Shown here: one piece after another, positions 23,420 through 34,362 of the stretch
Layout: each line of letters starts with the position of its first letter
How positions within the stretch are numbered: position 1 is the first letter of the stretch
NCBI GenBank assembly: GCA_050084985.1
Contig: JBITNC010000001.1
Span: forward strand, 116,560,001-116,624,000
Source: Nageia nagi
Lineage: Eukaryota; Pinophyta
Direction: 5' to 3'
Length of the DNA: 64,000 nt
Translations under genes and position numbers: made by a program
The notes under the pieces: model-generated
What the model was told of the DNA's origin: nothing
Seen by the model: the letters and a program-made list of their open reading frames with translations, nothing else
Databases searched by the model: none

Positions 23420-23930
23420 TATAAAGATCCAAAGTTTTGTAAGTTTAGTGGGGAGGGAGATCCTAGTAGACATTTGCAAGGGTTTCAAAATGAGTGTGAA
23501 CTCAAAATTAGTGTGGATTCAAAATTATAGGTGAAGTTCTTTCCTCATAGTTTGGAAGGAGAGGCTTGTGAATGGTTCTATTCATTACTTGAAAGGTCAG
23601 TTACATCATTTCAAGAATTGAGAAACTTATTTTTGGAACAATATGAGCATAACATCAAGAATGAAGTCATGGTTTCGGATCTATTTTCTATGAGGCAAGG
23701 TAGTAATGAAAATCTTGAAAAGTTTATCGTGCGATTCAAGAAGACATAGAAACAAATCAAAACTAAGCTCACAAAAAAAGAGGTAAATAATATCTTCAAG
23801 GATGCTATCATATTATCCTTACAATCTTATGTCATTGATTATACACATCTAGCATTTTTTGATATGACATTTAAGCTATTGGAAAAAGAAAAATTCCTTG
23901 TGAAATTATGGCTTGTGAAGTATTAAGATG
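23420..23930 (+). pseudogene. gypsy gag relic (retrotransposon gag domain)
   Basis: Frames give PKFCKFSGEGDPSRHLQGFQ, then FFPHSLEGEACEWFYSLLER, SFQELRNLFLEQYEHN and RQGSNENLEKFIVRFKK. This is the retrotransposon-gag capsid domain of plant gypsy elements, including the conserved Leu-x-Gly-x-Ala-x-x-Trp (LEGEACEW) and the RQ...E.. segment. Stops occur near 23530 and 23750. The following charged region (24000-24500) has no clear knuckle. Confidence 0.8.
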
Positions 23931-24639
23931 ATGACAAGCCTAGGGCCAAGGATAAGTAGCCACAATCACCAAAGAAAGATAAATCCATTCATGTAGCAAA
24001 AAAGTAGATGAAAATAAAGAAAGGAAATTCATAAAATTTCCTATACCTCCTAGGTTTATCTTGAAAGATCTAACAGTAAAGGGACTATTACAACCTTTAC
24101 CTAAGTAAGAGGAAGATGAGTCAATAGAGAAGCCAACATGGTATAGGGAAGATAGATACTATGAATATCATCAAACCAAGGACAATGCCACTAATGGGTG
24201 TAGAGGCATAAGAAATAAAATACAAAGGCTCATAAAGGATGGATTCTATGTGTGTCCTACCAAAGTTAAAGATATTGGGGAAAAATAACATATCAATGTA
24301 ATTTTCCATGAAGAATTTTGTGTAGCACTTACAAGAGGAAGAACAAGAGTAGCAATAGATCCTATCACATGTGAAAAGGAGTTTCCTAAAGACCTGATAA
24401 GTTTTGACCTCATTGAACAACTCAAGAATACATAAGGCAAGGTTAGTTTGTTTGAATTGCTTCAAATTTTAGAACCTCATATAGAAATGATGAATCATAT
24501 TTTCAAGAATAGTTAGATATATAGGAACATCTCAATCATTGCTTTTGAAAAAAAGTTAAAAATATGTAATAAAGGAGATATTATCACTTTTCACCCTAGT
24601 AAAAGGCCTAGCAAAGATGTAACCTAGTTACATCCACCA

Positions 24640-25030
24640 TTATTTATTAAAGTGAATATCTTTGGCAATACAATTAAGAGATCATTGATATATGGTGGGG
24701 TAGCTTTGAATATTACCACCACTCACTTGCTTTCATAATTTGATTTGGATTTATAACCTCCAAGAGAAGAGACTATCATGAGAGTTAAGGGGTTTGATGG
24801 TGTTCTAAAGAAATGTGCAAGAATCATCACACTTCTGATCAAAGTAGGAAACAAGGTACTTTAGACCCTCTTCTACATTATATATGGAAAAACTTATTTT
24901 AATCTCATTCTCAAAAGACCTTGGATATATGACATGGAAGGAGTACCATCCACTTTGCATAGATGTTTCAAGTTTTGTTTTGAAGGAAATGTTTACAAGG
25001 TAGAAGCAAATGAGTAGATAGCCAAGCAGT
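24640..25030 (+). pseudogene. gypsy aspartic protease relic
   Basis: Frame fragments read RSLIYGGVALNITTTHLL, where the D-S/T-G-A-x-x-N active-site loop appears as YGGVALN with the catalytic Asp lost. ETIMRVKGFDG, VGNKVL and YFNLILKRPWIYDMEGVPSTLH follow. The LILGRPWI motif (LILKRPWI here) and the MxGVPSTLH segment are characteristic of the Tat/Ogre-like protease. The enzyme would process the polyprotein. Confidence 0.75.
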
Positions 25031-25439
25031 ATAATTATGTTCTCCCTAAGAGATTTATTTTGTATGATGTAGAATATGAGGCTATCTTAGTTAAGAATGA
25101 TTAGATCTATAGAAAAGCTTTACAATGAATTAACATCAAGAATATCGAGTTTGGTTCATACACCATCACAGATGTCAATAACATCAGTTTGGAGAGAGAC
25201 TTGGATAGATGATAGGAGGCTCAAGAAAAGGATTTCTTGTGCTCCTTTGGGCTCCATAAAGACTATTAGTGGTCCTCTTTAAAGGAAATCATAGATAAAA
25301 ATAAATGTTGCATCATTCTATATCATGAAGATGATCACAATGGTCAGGTTAGTTGTCCTTTATTAATGCAAGAAGATGAATAGGTAAGAGATGATAAAAA
25401 TTGCTTTGTTATTGAATGTGAAATATATGATGAATATGC

Positions 25440-26680
25440 AATACATAATATAGACTTGTTTGATAATGATGATGCTTTCTTAGAATCTATGGGTGCTAGA
25501 ATTGAATATCTAGCTAGGCATGAAAAGAGGACTCACAAACATTGTCTAGATGTACATGCTTGCTTTGGTGAATCTATGGAAGATAAAATCAAAGGGTTGG
25601 GAGAGTTGCCATTTCCCACACCATTAGAATCAAAGATGACTTTTTTGAATAAAGAGATAGAGGAGGTTAAAATTGGTTCTCAAGAGACATTGCGATTCTT
25701 AAAAATGGCTAAGCTGCTTGAGGAACCTTTGCAAAATGAGTTGATTCAATCCTTTCATGATGATTTTGAATTGTTTGCATGGTCATATAAAGATATGCCT
25801 TATATGAAACTTTTGTGGTACATAACTTGGTTGTTGAGAAAGGAGTAGTTCTTATAAAGCAAAAATTAAAAAAGATACCTTTTTAGATTTCTTTACTAGT
25901 AAAGAAGAAAATTGAGAAACTATTGGAAGTTGGCTTCATTAGGCCCATTGATTATTCAGAATGGATGGCCAATGTAGTTTTGGTTAAAAAACCTATAGGT
26001 GAAATTAGAGTATGTATTGATTTTAGAGATCTCAATAAAGCATGTCTGAAAGATGAATTCCCATTACACAACATAGATATGATCATTGATAGTTTGGTAG
26101 GTTATGAGATGTTATCATTTATGGATGGATTTTTAGGATATAATCAAATTAAAATCAAGGAAAGTGATCATCATAAAATAACCTTTAGAACTCCTTGGGG
26201 CGACTTTTGCTACAAGGTAATGCCATTTGGTCTTAAGAATGTAGGGGCCACATATTAAAGAGCAATGATAGCCATGTTTCATGACTTAATTTATAAAATA
26301 GTAAAGGTTTATGTAGATGATATTCTGATAAAATCAAAGAATAAATAAGACCATGTAAAGGATGTAAAACAACATTTGAAAGGATGAAGTAGTATAAGTT
26401 AAGAATCAAGCCTCAAAAATGTGTATTTGGGGTATCATCAAGAAACCTCTTGGGGCACATTGTCTCTAGGAGAGGGGTTGAAGTGGATCCAAAGAAGATT
26501 AAGGCTATCATAGAAATGTCACCTCCTATGAATCTCAAGTAATTGAGAAGCCTCCAAGGTAAGATTCAAGCTATTAGAAGATTCATTTATCAATTAATAG
26601 ATAAGATAGCTCCTATTTCTCATTTACTTAAGAAAGAAGTTGAGTTTAAATGGGATGTTAAGTGTTAAGAATTGTTTCAT
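25440..26680 (+). pseudogene. gypsy reverse transcriptase relic
   Basis: The leader FDDFELFAWSYKDMP-type segment (25456-25848 frame) is followed by the RT core (25923-26258). Visible motifs are FIRPIDYSEWMANVVLVKK, RVCIDFRDLNKACLKDEFP, SFMDGFLGYNQI, TPWGDFCYKVMPFGLKN and the active-site YVDD at 26310-26321. The thumb region continues with GHIVSRRGVEVDP. RT copies the genomic RNA into cDNA. The active-site Asp pair survives, but stops at about 25845, 26258 and 26350 kill the frame. Confidence 0.85.
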
Positions 26681-26689
26681 AAAATAAAA

Positions 26690-26990
26690 GAGTATTTGCT
26701 ACATCCATCAATCTTAGCTCCATATAGGCATGGAGAACCCTTTTGGCTCTATGTCTTAGCTAGAGAACATGCATTTGGGGTAATGTTAGCAAATAAGGAA
26801 GAAGACAATAAAGAGAGGGTATTCTATTAGCAAAACATTGAAAGTATATGAAATCAGGTACACACCCATTGAGAAATTATGTAAATGTATAGTGTTTGCT
26901 ACTGAGAGGTTGAGGCATTATATGATCAATAGCATAACACATGTACTTACTCAAGTAGACCCATTTAGATATCTAATGTCAAAACCATGC
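26690..26990 (+). pseudogene. relic of the ordinary gypsy RNase H
   Basis: After the RT the sequence reads LHPSILAPYRHGEPFWLYVLAREHAFGVMLANKEED and then degenerates near YEIRYTPIEKLC. This corresponds to the start of gypsy RNase H, with YIEKLC-like text around the catalytic Glu. In Tat elements this domain is usually degenerate and serves as a tether. It lies immediately before the second, archaeal-type RNase H. Confidence 0.6.
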
Positions 26991-27234
26991 CTCAATGGAA
27001 GGTCAGCAAAATGGATCATGCTACTTTAGGAGTTTGATCTCAAGTTTGTGAAACAAAAATTAGTTAAAGGGTAGGCAGTTGCAAATTTTGTTTTAGAGTT
27101 TCCCACGAAAGATAGTATACAACTTAGCAAAGAATTTTAGGATGAATGTGATTTGGTAGAAACTATAGAATGTACAAAAGAGTACCACCTATGGCCTTCT
27201 TTGGAAGATAATAATACCACCATCATTCCTTTTT

Positions 27235-27660
27235 TAGAGGTTTCAAAACTTTGGAAAATGTATTTTAATGGATCATGGTGTATAAGTGGGTTAGGAGCAG
27301 GAATAGCATTGATATCATCTTAGAATGATGTTATTCTTATATCATACAAACTATCATTTAAATGTACTAACAATATTCTTGAATATGAGGCTCTCATATT
27401 AGGATTGAAAGTAGCTATAGAGATTGGTGTTATGCATTTGCATATTTATGGGGATTCACAACTGATAGTGAATCAAGTCAATGAGATCTATATCAACAAG
27501 GATGAGAAACTTATTCCATATAAATTTCTTTTTGCAAAATTCCTTACTTGCTTTGAAGAGTATCAATTAGAAAACATTCCAAGGAATAATAATAGATTGG
27601 TAAATGCATTGGCAAGAACAACTTCACTTATACCAATTGAGATAGAAGGTAGGGAGACTA
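27235..27660 (+). pseudogene. second (archaeal-type) RNase H relic
   Basis: The domain reads MYFNGSWCISGLGAGIALIS, then KCTNNILEYEALILGLKVAI, MHLHIYGDSQLIVNQV and LVNALARTTSL. It matches the archaeal/plant-type RNase H found as an extra domain in Tat-lineage gypsy elements; it would degrade RNA in RNA-DNA hybrids. Of the catalytic set, the Glu of EYEAL and the Asp of GDS remain. The first Asp has become Asn (YFNGS) and the last has become Asn (VNALA), so the copy is inactive even without its stops. Confidence 0.8.
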
Positions 27661-27829
27661 CTTTCACTATCAAGAACTTGGGAACTCCATCAATTGATGA
27701 GGAGGAGCTAAAAATGGTTTGTGTTGCTCAAAAGGTTGGTTATGAGGTAAGCCCTTGGTACCAACACATATTCAAATATTTGAGGGATAACTTTATTGAT
27801 GCTACACTCGATAAGAAAGAATAGATTAG

Positions 27830-29010
27830 AATGAAAAGGCTTGCTATGAAATATGTCATTATTGGTTATATACTTTATAAAAGATCATTAATGGTATTCT
27901 TTTGAGATGTCTTCATGATGAGGAGATTGGAATGACATTAGAGCATGCTCATGGAAGGGCATGTGGAGGTCATTTCAATGGGAGATTAGGCTATGGTAAG
28001 TTGATTAGGATTGGTTATTAGTGGCCCACCATGGATTATGATTGTTGTGAGAATGTCAAGAAGCATGAGTAATGTCAAAAGCATGCACACTTAGAATTAA
28101 CACCTACTCAAGAGTTGAACTATGTTACATCATTATAGCCTTTCTCAATGTGGGCTTTAGATTTCATGATGTTATCAATCCTCCATCTAGAGAGGGGCAC
28201 AAATTTATCTTGGTTTCCATTGAATACTACACTAAATGGGTTGAGGCACTTCCTTTAAAAACAACTATACAAAAATATGTTATCAATTTCATCAAGGAAT
28301 ATATCATTTGCAGATCCGGCATACCTCAAAGGTTAATCATGGATAATGGTGTGAATTTTGTAGGAAAATATATCAAATAATTTTGTAAAAAGATGAGGTT
28401 GAATAGAGATTCTCTTTAGTTTACTATCCCTAAGGAAATGGACAAGCTAGAGCAACAAAAGAAACAATCAAGAAAATATTTTCAAAAACTATCAAAAAGA
28501 ATGGTAGGGATTACCATGATCAATTACCATATGCTCTATGGGCATATAGAAAAAGTGAAAGAACAATAACAAGTGCTACTCCATACTCTCTAGTGTATGG
28601 TGATGAAGTAGTTATTCCTCTTGAAATTGAGATCCCTTCTTTGAGAATTGCACTCAAAGATAGTATGAAGGAACCACAATAATGGGAAGCAAGGTTAAAT
28701 CAACTAGATGCATTAGATGAGAAAAGAATTTATGCATTAGAGCATCTTAGAACATATCAACAAAGAATAAAGAGGGCCTATGGAAAAAAAATGGTGCCCA
28801 AAGCATTTAAAGTTGGGGATATGGTTCTCCAAGAGAACATTTCTAACACTACAGCAAAGGATGAACTTAAAGGAATGTTTGAACCAAATTAGGTTGGCCC
28901 ATACATCATCACAAAGGTCTTTAGTAGAGGTGCATATAGATTATCTACATTAGATGGGGAGGTTCTTAAAAATCCCATAAATGCTAGGCACCTAAAAAAG
29001 TATCAAATCT
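27830..29010 (+). pseudogene. gypsy integrase relic
   Basis: The zinc-binding part (RLAMKYVIIGYILYKRS, with GHVEV and KKHE relics) is followed by the core. The core holds FHDVINPPSREGHKFILV, EYYTKWVEALPLK and SGIPQRLIMDNGVNF (second catalytic Asp), and KETIKK supplies the Glu. The C-terminal part has SATPYSLVYGDEVVIP, KVGDMVLQ, GPYIITKVFSRGAYRL and INARHLKKY. Integrase joins cDNA to the target. All three parts are collinear. Several frame breaks are present, for instance near 28140 and 28380. Confidence 0.85.
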
Positions 29011-29212
29011 AGGCAACCTATGGGTCACCTTGTGCATCTATTTTTGTAAAAATGTTACTATAGGAATAAGCATGTGAATAGATGGCACAAATTCAAAATA
29101 GAAGGTCATTTCAATGTTATAAGAGGAGCAATAGTGTTCCATTTTATCAAGAAAGTACCGCTCATGATCCTATTTCACAATCAAAAATAGAAAAAATAAA
29201 AATCATTAGATA

Positions 29213-29470
29213 CCCCTTGGTGTAGAGTTTCAACTCCCAAATCATAAATTTACATGCCTCTTGGTAGAGTCTTAGCTCCCATATCATCATTCTAGTTGCG
29301 CACCTCTTGGTGAAGTCTTAGCTCCACCCCTCATTGCAATATACCTCTTGGTGTAGAGTTTTACCTCTGATAATAATTGCAATATGCCTCTTGGTAGAGT
29401 CTCAGCTCCCATTTTTATCATTATGCTACTCAATAGGAAGTCTAGCTTCCATAAGATCAATGGATAGAAC
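29213..29470 (+). repeat. about 43-bp tandem repeats between integrase and 3' LTR
   Basis: Six diverged units begin at 29213, 29257, 29303, 29344, 29387 and about 29429. Each starts with CCTCTTGGT or a close variant and has an (AG)AGTCTTAGCTCCCAT-like core. Spacings are 41 to 46 bases. Tandem repeats in the 3' untranslated region are a known trait of Tat-lineage elements and can seed satellite DNA. Confidence 0.85.
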
Positions 29471-29850
29471 CATTAATGATATGAGATGGTTGTACTCCAC
29501 ATATAAAAATATATCAAAAATATGGGTAATTATCATTGATGACATCTTGGTAGATGTCTATGGACCCTAGAACTCTTTCTTTTGTAGGTCATCATTGGAG
29601 CTCATGGAACACATCAACATCAACTAGGGGAACATGGTGGATGTCATATGAGGGGATTTTATTAAACTCATATCTTTTATCAATATGTTGTTCATATTTA
29701 TTATATTTCTATCATAGTTTAGTATCAAAAATGGACTAATTAGTGTTGGTATTATGCTTTTCAATACTTATCAATATTCAATTACTATGACATCTTGGTT
29801 GTACTTTGAATGAAAAATCTCAATGCACCTAGTGATTTTCAATTTTTGAT

Positions 29851-29863
29851 CCAAAGTGGGGCA
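29851..29863 (+). promoter_or_regulatory. polypurine tract of Tat-like element
   Basis: CCAAAGTGGGGCA lies directly before the 3' LTR start. This is the primer site for plus-strand synthesis and fixes the LTR boundary. Confidence 0.7.
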
Positions 29864-30276
29864 TATTTTATAGTATAAAATTTATTTATGCATATAAATT
29901 AATACATTAGGAAATATGTGCCTACACTTATACACACCTAGTTCACAAATATTAATATTATCTTGGATATGGTCAATATATATCATTAACTTACTATATT
30001 CTTATTTATGTAGGTACATGTTGACTTAAGGAGTAGGTCATATAATTATTTATATAAATAGGGATCTAATAGTAAGTCCACATCAAGGAGATACATGATC
30101 CCATATCTGGTCTTGATGATGGCAATCTTTTAGGTGTCTCTTGACACTACCATTCAAAGTTGGGTTTGTGTACTTCCTTATGCCAACATCCTAATGATTG
30201 TTAGCTTATCTGAGTATCAAACTAAGATCATTGGGAGTCCATGTGGGGGAATAGAGTTAGTTTAGAATGGAATATA
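29864..30276 (+). repeat. 3' LTR of Tat-like element
   Basis: This is the direct-repeat partner of 22933-23345. It follows the purine tract and ends near TAGAATGGAATA. Differences from the 5' copy are spread along its length and are mostly single-base, indicating an old insertion. Confidence 0.85.
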
Positions 30277-30284
30277 ATCTAACA

Positions 30285-31055
30285 AAGATCATTGGTTCTC
30301 CTTTATAGATGAAACAAACCATTGACACTCCTTTAAAGCATGCAATAGATTACTTACAGCCCTCTCTTTGGATCATCTTACTTCATGAATTTCGATGCAA
30401 ACTCCATTGGTTATTGAGGCTTTGTCACTATCTTTCATTAATCAATATTAGTTATGTTCCATGAGGTAAGTATACAAACTCATTCTTGTTTGGTGATGTC
30501 ATTTCAATTCAATTTATTCATTATCTCCTATATTAGCTTTTATAAATTACTATCTATTAGCTCAAAATTTACAAATATTCCTTTAGGACTATAGGTATTC
30601 ATTTATTTGCATTCTTGAATACATTTTATTTTTAAACACAAAATACATATAGAAATGCATAAAATAGGAAGTGAATACATATGAAAGTATTAAGCCTAAT
30701 AAAATGTGGAAATTGTAATATAATATCCATACAATGATAAATAAGAGGAATAATCTAACTATGAAGAAGAAAGTAGTAAATACAAAGTATTGTTATGAGT
30801 TGAATTTAGTGGTAAACTTAGAAAACTCTTGATTTAAAGAAGTTGTAACTCAAGAAATGTGGATGTATATAATACAAAATTGGTATTATATTCTTACAAA
30901 AGTCAAACATGAAACTTGATACATGTTGATCAGTTGCAATTAGGTGTATAATAATTAGTAAAAAATAGATAATACACTTGAAAAGCATAAAGATAAGCTT
31001 ATTATAAAAGGTTATGTTAATAATAAGGTATGGAATATAAGGAGACCTATTCACC
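30285..31055. other. unassigned, probably copia linker region
   Basis: No clear domain is visible. By position this lies between the copia integrase relic (22.2-22.65 kb, before the gypsy insertion) and the copia RT relic (31.06 kb). It plausibly contains the variable integrase-to-RT linker of that copia element. Confidence 0.3.
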
Positions 31056-31059
31056 TATT

Positions 31060-31350
31060 ACACAACAAACCACTAGTAAATATTTGTTACCATTATTATC
31101 TCAATATGTATATAATATTCATTCAATTAATGTTAAAACTATCTTCTTGAATGGTTATCTAAAGGAGATCATCTACACAAATAAAATAGAGGATTTATTA
31201 TGAAAAGATAAGGATACAAAGTTTGTAAGCATATAAAATAATTGAATTATTTAAAATAAATTCCCATAATGAGATATGATAAAATAACCAAGAATATGTA
31301 AACCCAATTGTTAAATCCAAACTATGATAATATCATTTATCAAGAGAAGT
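31060..31350 (+). pseudogene. Ty1/copia reverse transcriptase relic
   Basis: The plus strand reads HSINVKTIFLNGYLKEIIYT (about 31119-31180), matching the copia RT motif QLDVKTAFLNGDLKEEVYM. It continues as GYKVCKHIK, matching HKVCKLKKALYGL. This is the same strand and the expected next domain after the integrase relic at 22.2-22.65 kb. With the gypsy element removed, the spacing to SRDFMF is about 1.1 kb, normal for copia. The YVDD region is not visible. Confidence 0.65.
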
Positions 31351-31559
31351 GAATAAATGCATTGAGGATAAGCAAGAGTTATATCATGTATACTAACCAC
31401 CATATAATCATAAATATAAATATATAAAAATTAACATATTATTTTAGCACTATAATGTATTATTATTCAAATACTACAAGGATTATGTTTATAACATTCT
31501 TCCCTTAATTTGAATGGGTATTTTTAAGTCCATAAATCTTTCTAAACTTCTCTCTTCCA

Positions 31560-32240
31560 AGTGATTTGATGATGTTTGTAGTTTTTTCATCAATGGAATA
31601 ATATTTCAATTAAATTATTTTTACCTTACATGATATCTAAGCAAATGATATTTTGTGTTCATGTTCTTTATTTAATCATAGACCTTATAGTTCTTAGCCA
31701 ACTATGTTGCATAAGTATTATCAATTATAGGTGGAGTTGGGTAGAGTTAGATGCACATGTTTCTCCTACAAATATTTTAATATCTTCTTAATCCATATAA
31801 TCCCTTTTATTTCATCTATAACTACCATATACTCTCTCTTTATAGTGGAATATATCATAATGGATTTCTTATGTAACCTCCAATAGATAGCTATCAATCT
31901 AAGACTTATGACATGGCCTAAAGTAGAAAATTATTTCTCCTTGTTACTATCAAAGTCTAAATCTATATATCCAATCAATTTGAAGTCTCCCACTTTGTAA
32001 TATTTGAGCTAAAAATATTGAGTTCCCTTCCAATATCTAAGTCCTTTCTTTGATGCATTCTATTATTCTTCATAAGGTTTTGGCATAAACTAAGAAATAA
32101 TTTTGACTACAAATAAAATATGTGATCTTGTTGTGGTTAAATAAATGAGACTTCCTAAAAGTTATATATATTTTGTAGCATCCTTAAATTAGTTTCCTTC
32201 AACTAATTTTAGTTTTAAATTATATTTCATTGGAGTTCAA
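31560..32240 (-). pseudogene. Ty1/copia RT C-terminus and RNase H relic, minus strand
   Basis: The minus strand reads TPMKYNLKLKLVEGN, then YLTTTRSHILFVVKIISQFM (matching LTATRPDIMFAxSLLSRFM). Broken RNase H text follows: LIGYIDLDFDSNK-type and GYIRNPLWYIPL-type relics, IIDNTYATxLAKN (matching CDNxSAxxLAKN, catalytic Asp kept) and NTKYHLLRYHVR. The domain order is right for copia. The upstream RT piece is found beyond the chromovirus insertion, at 38340-38430. Confidence 0.7.
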
Positions 32241-32558
32241 TGTTATGAACCAAGTTCCCAAAATAGCATAAAATCACAAGAGAAAGAGCTCAATGCCTTG
32301 AATAAGAGATAAAATTAGTAATAATAAGCCACTTCGAGGGGGAAACCTCCTTTAAATTACATCAAATACACAACAATAGATAATACAAATGATAATACCT
32401 CCTTAGTATATATAGGAATCCAAGGGTTGCCACTACAATGAAAGGACACTAGCCGACATAACATTAATAATGTAAGGGAATAACAATAACCATAGTGGGC
32501 TTCTATGGGACACATGATAACAATATATGGGCTACATGAGTAGTATAGGGACCTAAAA
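32241..32558 (-). repeat. chromovirus 3' LTR
   Basis: This 318-bp LTR starts with TGTTATGAACC and ends GGGACCTAAAA on the plus strand. It is nearly identical to 35888-36204. In element orientation it is preceded by the purine tract GGAAGGAGAGGGGCA (32559-32573 complement), so it is the 3' LTR. Confidence 0.9.
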
Positions 32559-32574
32559 TGCCCCTCTCCTTCCA

Positions 32575-32800
32575 AAAAAAATGTTTTCCTCAATGTTTGA
32601 GTAGTTTTGGATGCTTTTGTAGAAAATTCTCATCTTCCCATGTGGAATCTTCAGTAGGTAGCTTCTTCCACTTAATGAGATACTCTGAAATTGATCAATT
32701 TCTTACCTTACAAATTCTTGATTCAGTGATTACTTTTGGCTCCAATATAATTTTCCCTTCCTCATCGAGTTTTGGAAGTGTAGTTTGAATTGGGATCTTG
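32575..32800 (-). pseudogene. chromodomain at integrase C-terminus
   Basis: The minus strand reads ESRICKVRNRSISEYLIKWK, then KLPTEDSTWEDENFLQKHP. This matches the chromodomain pattern R.....V.EYLVKWKGLP..D.TWE. In chromoviruses it recognises marked histone tails and steers integration into heterochromatin. The core of the Trp-containing cage (YLIKW and TWE) is kept. A second partial copy lies at 36210-36440. Confidence 0.8.
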
Positions 32801-32809
32801 TCATTGATA

Positions 32810-34000
32810 ACCTTCTTTAATCATGAAACATGAAAAATTGGGTATACTTATGAAGAAGTCGAAAGCTCCAATTTGTATGCCATACTACCAATCTTTTGCA
32901 ACACCTTATAAGGCCCATAGTACTTGGGAGATAGTTTGTTATCCTTCTTAGATTGCTTGAGGGACATCTATTTGTATGGTTGTAGCTATAAAAACACCCA
33001 ATCACCCACTTCAAAACTTCTTTCATTGTGATGTTGATCTGCTTGTTGTTTCATTTGATTCTGTGCCAAGGTCAAGTTATCCTTTAAGAGTTGGAGAACT
33101 TGTTGTTGATGCTCAATGTGATATTCCAGTCCTTGAACCTTTGATTTATCTCTTAGATATGATGTGATGGATGGTGGATGATATTCATAAAGTGCCATAA
33201 ATGGGTTCATTTTTGCTATGGTATGAAAGGAAGTGTTATACCACCATTTTGCCAAAGATAACCACTTGACCCATTATGTTTGTTTATCAGATACAAAGCA
33301 ATGAAGATATCCTTCCAAACATTTGTTCACTATCTCAGTTTGCCCATTAGATTGAGGATGATAAGATGAGCTATGAGCCAATTAAGTACTGAGATAAGAA
33401 AATAATTCTATCCAAAAATTCCTAGTGAAAATTGGATCTCTATCACTTACAATAATCTTTGGGTTTCCATGTAATTTTTGAACTATTTCCATGAATGCAG
33501 TAGCGACTGTACTAGCTTTGAAGGGATGGGATAGTGCACAAAAGTGTGCATACTTGGTAAGTCTATCAACAACCACCATGATGACACTCTTTCCTTCAAA
33601 CTTGGGTAGACCCATGATAAAATCCATTGATACTTCCTCCCAATGCTGACTTGGAATGGGTAATGGTTGTAAAAGACCTAGGGTCTTGATTGTCTCAACT
33701 TTATTTTGTTGGAAAACCAAACATTCTGCCACAAACTTTTGGATATCAGATTTAAGGCCATCTCAAAAAATTCCTTCTTGACTTTGTGATAAGTTTTTAA
33801 AACTCTTGAGTGCCCTCCTAGAGGAGAGGTGTTGTAATTCCAAAAGAACCTTTTGTTTGAGTTGGGATTTCTTACATAAATATAAGCAATCCTTATACCA
33901 TAGAGAATCATTTTTCCAACTAAATGTATCAGACACACTAGGATCTTGCTACAGCTTCTAAATGAGTGTCCACACCTCCTCATCATTCCTCCATTCATCC
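32810..34000 (-). pseudogene. chromovirus integrase
   Basis: The zinc-binding end (CLVFQQNK, with Cys to the left altered) leads into LLQPLPIPSQHWEEVSMDFI (first catalytic Asp), VDRLTKYAHF, SDRDPIFTRNFW (second Asp) and NGQTEIVNKCLEGYL (Glu). All three DDE residues are readable. The C-terminal part holds WYNTSFHTIAKMNPF, FEVGDWVFL and PKYYGPYKVLQKIGSMAYKL. Frame breaks lie near 33385 and 32990. The low decay compared with neighbours suggests a younger insertion. Confidence 0.85.
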
Positions 34001-34362
34001 CTTGCTTTAGTTATCCACTCAGGTTGGAGAATTAAAATTACGCATATCAATGCCTCAACATCCTCATCCTTTCTTAAGAGTGCATCAGCCATAATATTTT
34101 GCTTCCCTTTTTTATAAATGATTTCAAAGTCATAACCCAACATATTTGTGATCCATTTTTGTTACTCTTCTAAAGATAATCTTTGTTTTAAGAAGTATTT
34201 AAGACTATCATGATCTATTTTGACCTTGAAGTGTCTTCCCATTAGACAAGGATGCCATTTCTTCAAGGCATGTAGTATTGCCATCATTTCCTTCTCATAA
34301 ATAGGTTTGTTTAAATTCTTTCCCTTTATTGGATGACTCTCAAAGGCCATGGGTCTTCCATT
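34000..34362 (-). pseudogene. chromovirus RNase H
   Basis: The minus strand reads PIYEKEMMAILHALKKW (catalytic Glu region), then MGRHFKVKIDHDSLKYFL (the TDHxSL motif as IDHDSL) and KGKQNIMADALLRKDE (the ADALSRK motif with its Asp). This is the ordinary gypsy RNase H, directly downstream of RT as expected. A stop near 34160 interrupts it. Confidence 0.8.

Larger units (their letters stand above)
22933..30280 (+). mobile_element. Ty3/gypsy Tat-like element, nearly full length, decayed
   Basis: Direct repeats at about 22933-23345 and 29864-30276 flank an interior with, in order, gag, aspartic protease, reverse transcriptase, a relic of the normal RNase H, a second archaeal-type RNase H, integrase and a field of short tandem repeats. 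Two RNase H domains and tandem repeats before the 3' LTR are features of the Tat lineage of plant gypsy elements. All frames are broken by stops, though several active-site motifs survive. It sits inside a copia relic. Confidence 0.85.

Noticed and set aside
24121-24465. 114-codon minus-strand open frame with hydrophobic runs, possible membrane protein
   Set aside because: It lies opposite the gag-to-protease linker of the Tat-like element. The hydrophobicity is what AT-rich sequence gives on the reverse strand.
29200-29470. CRISPR-like array of short repeats
   Set aside because: Repeat units are adjacent and diverged with no constant repeat/variable spacer pattern, and the context is a plant retrotransposon.
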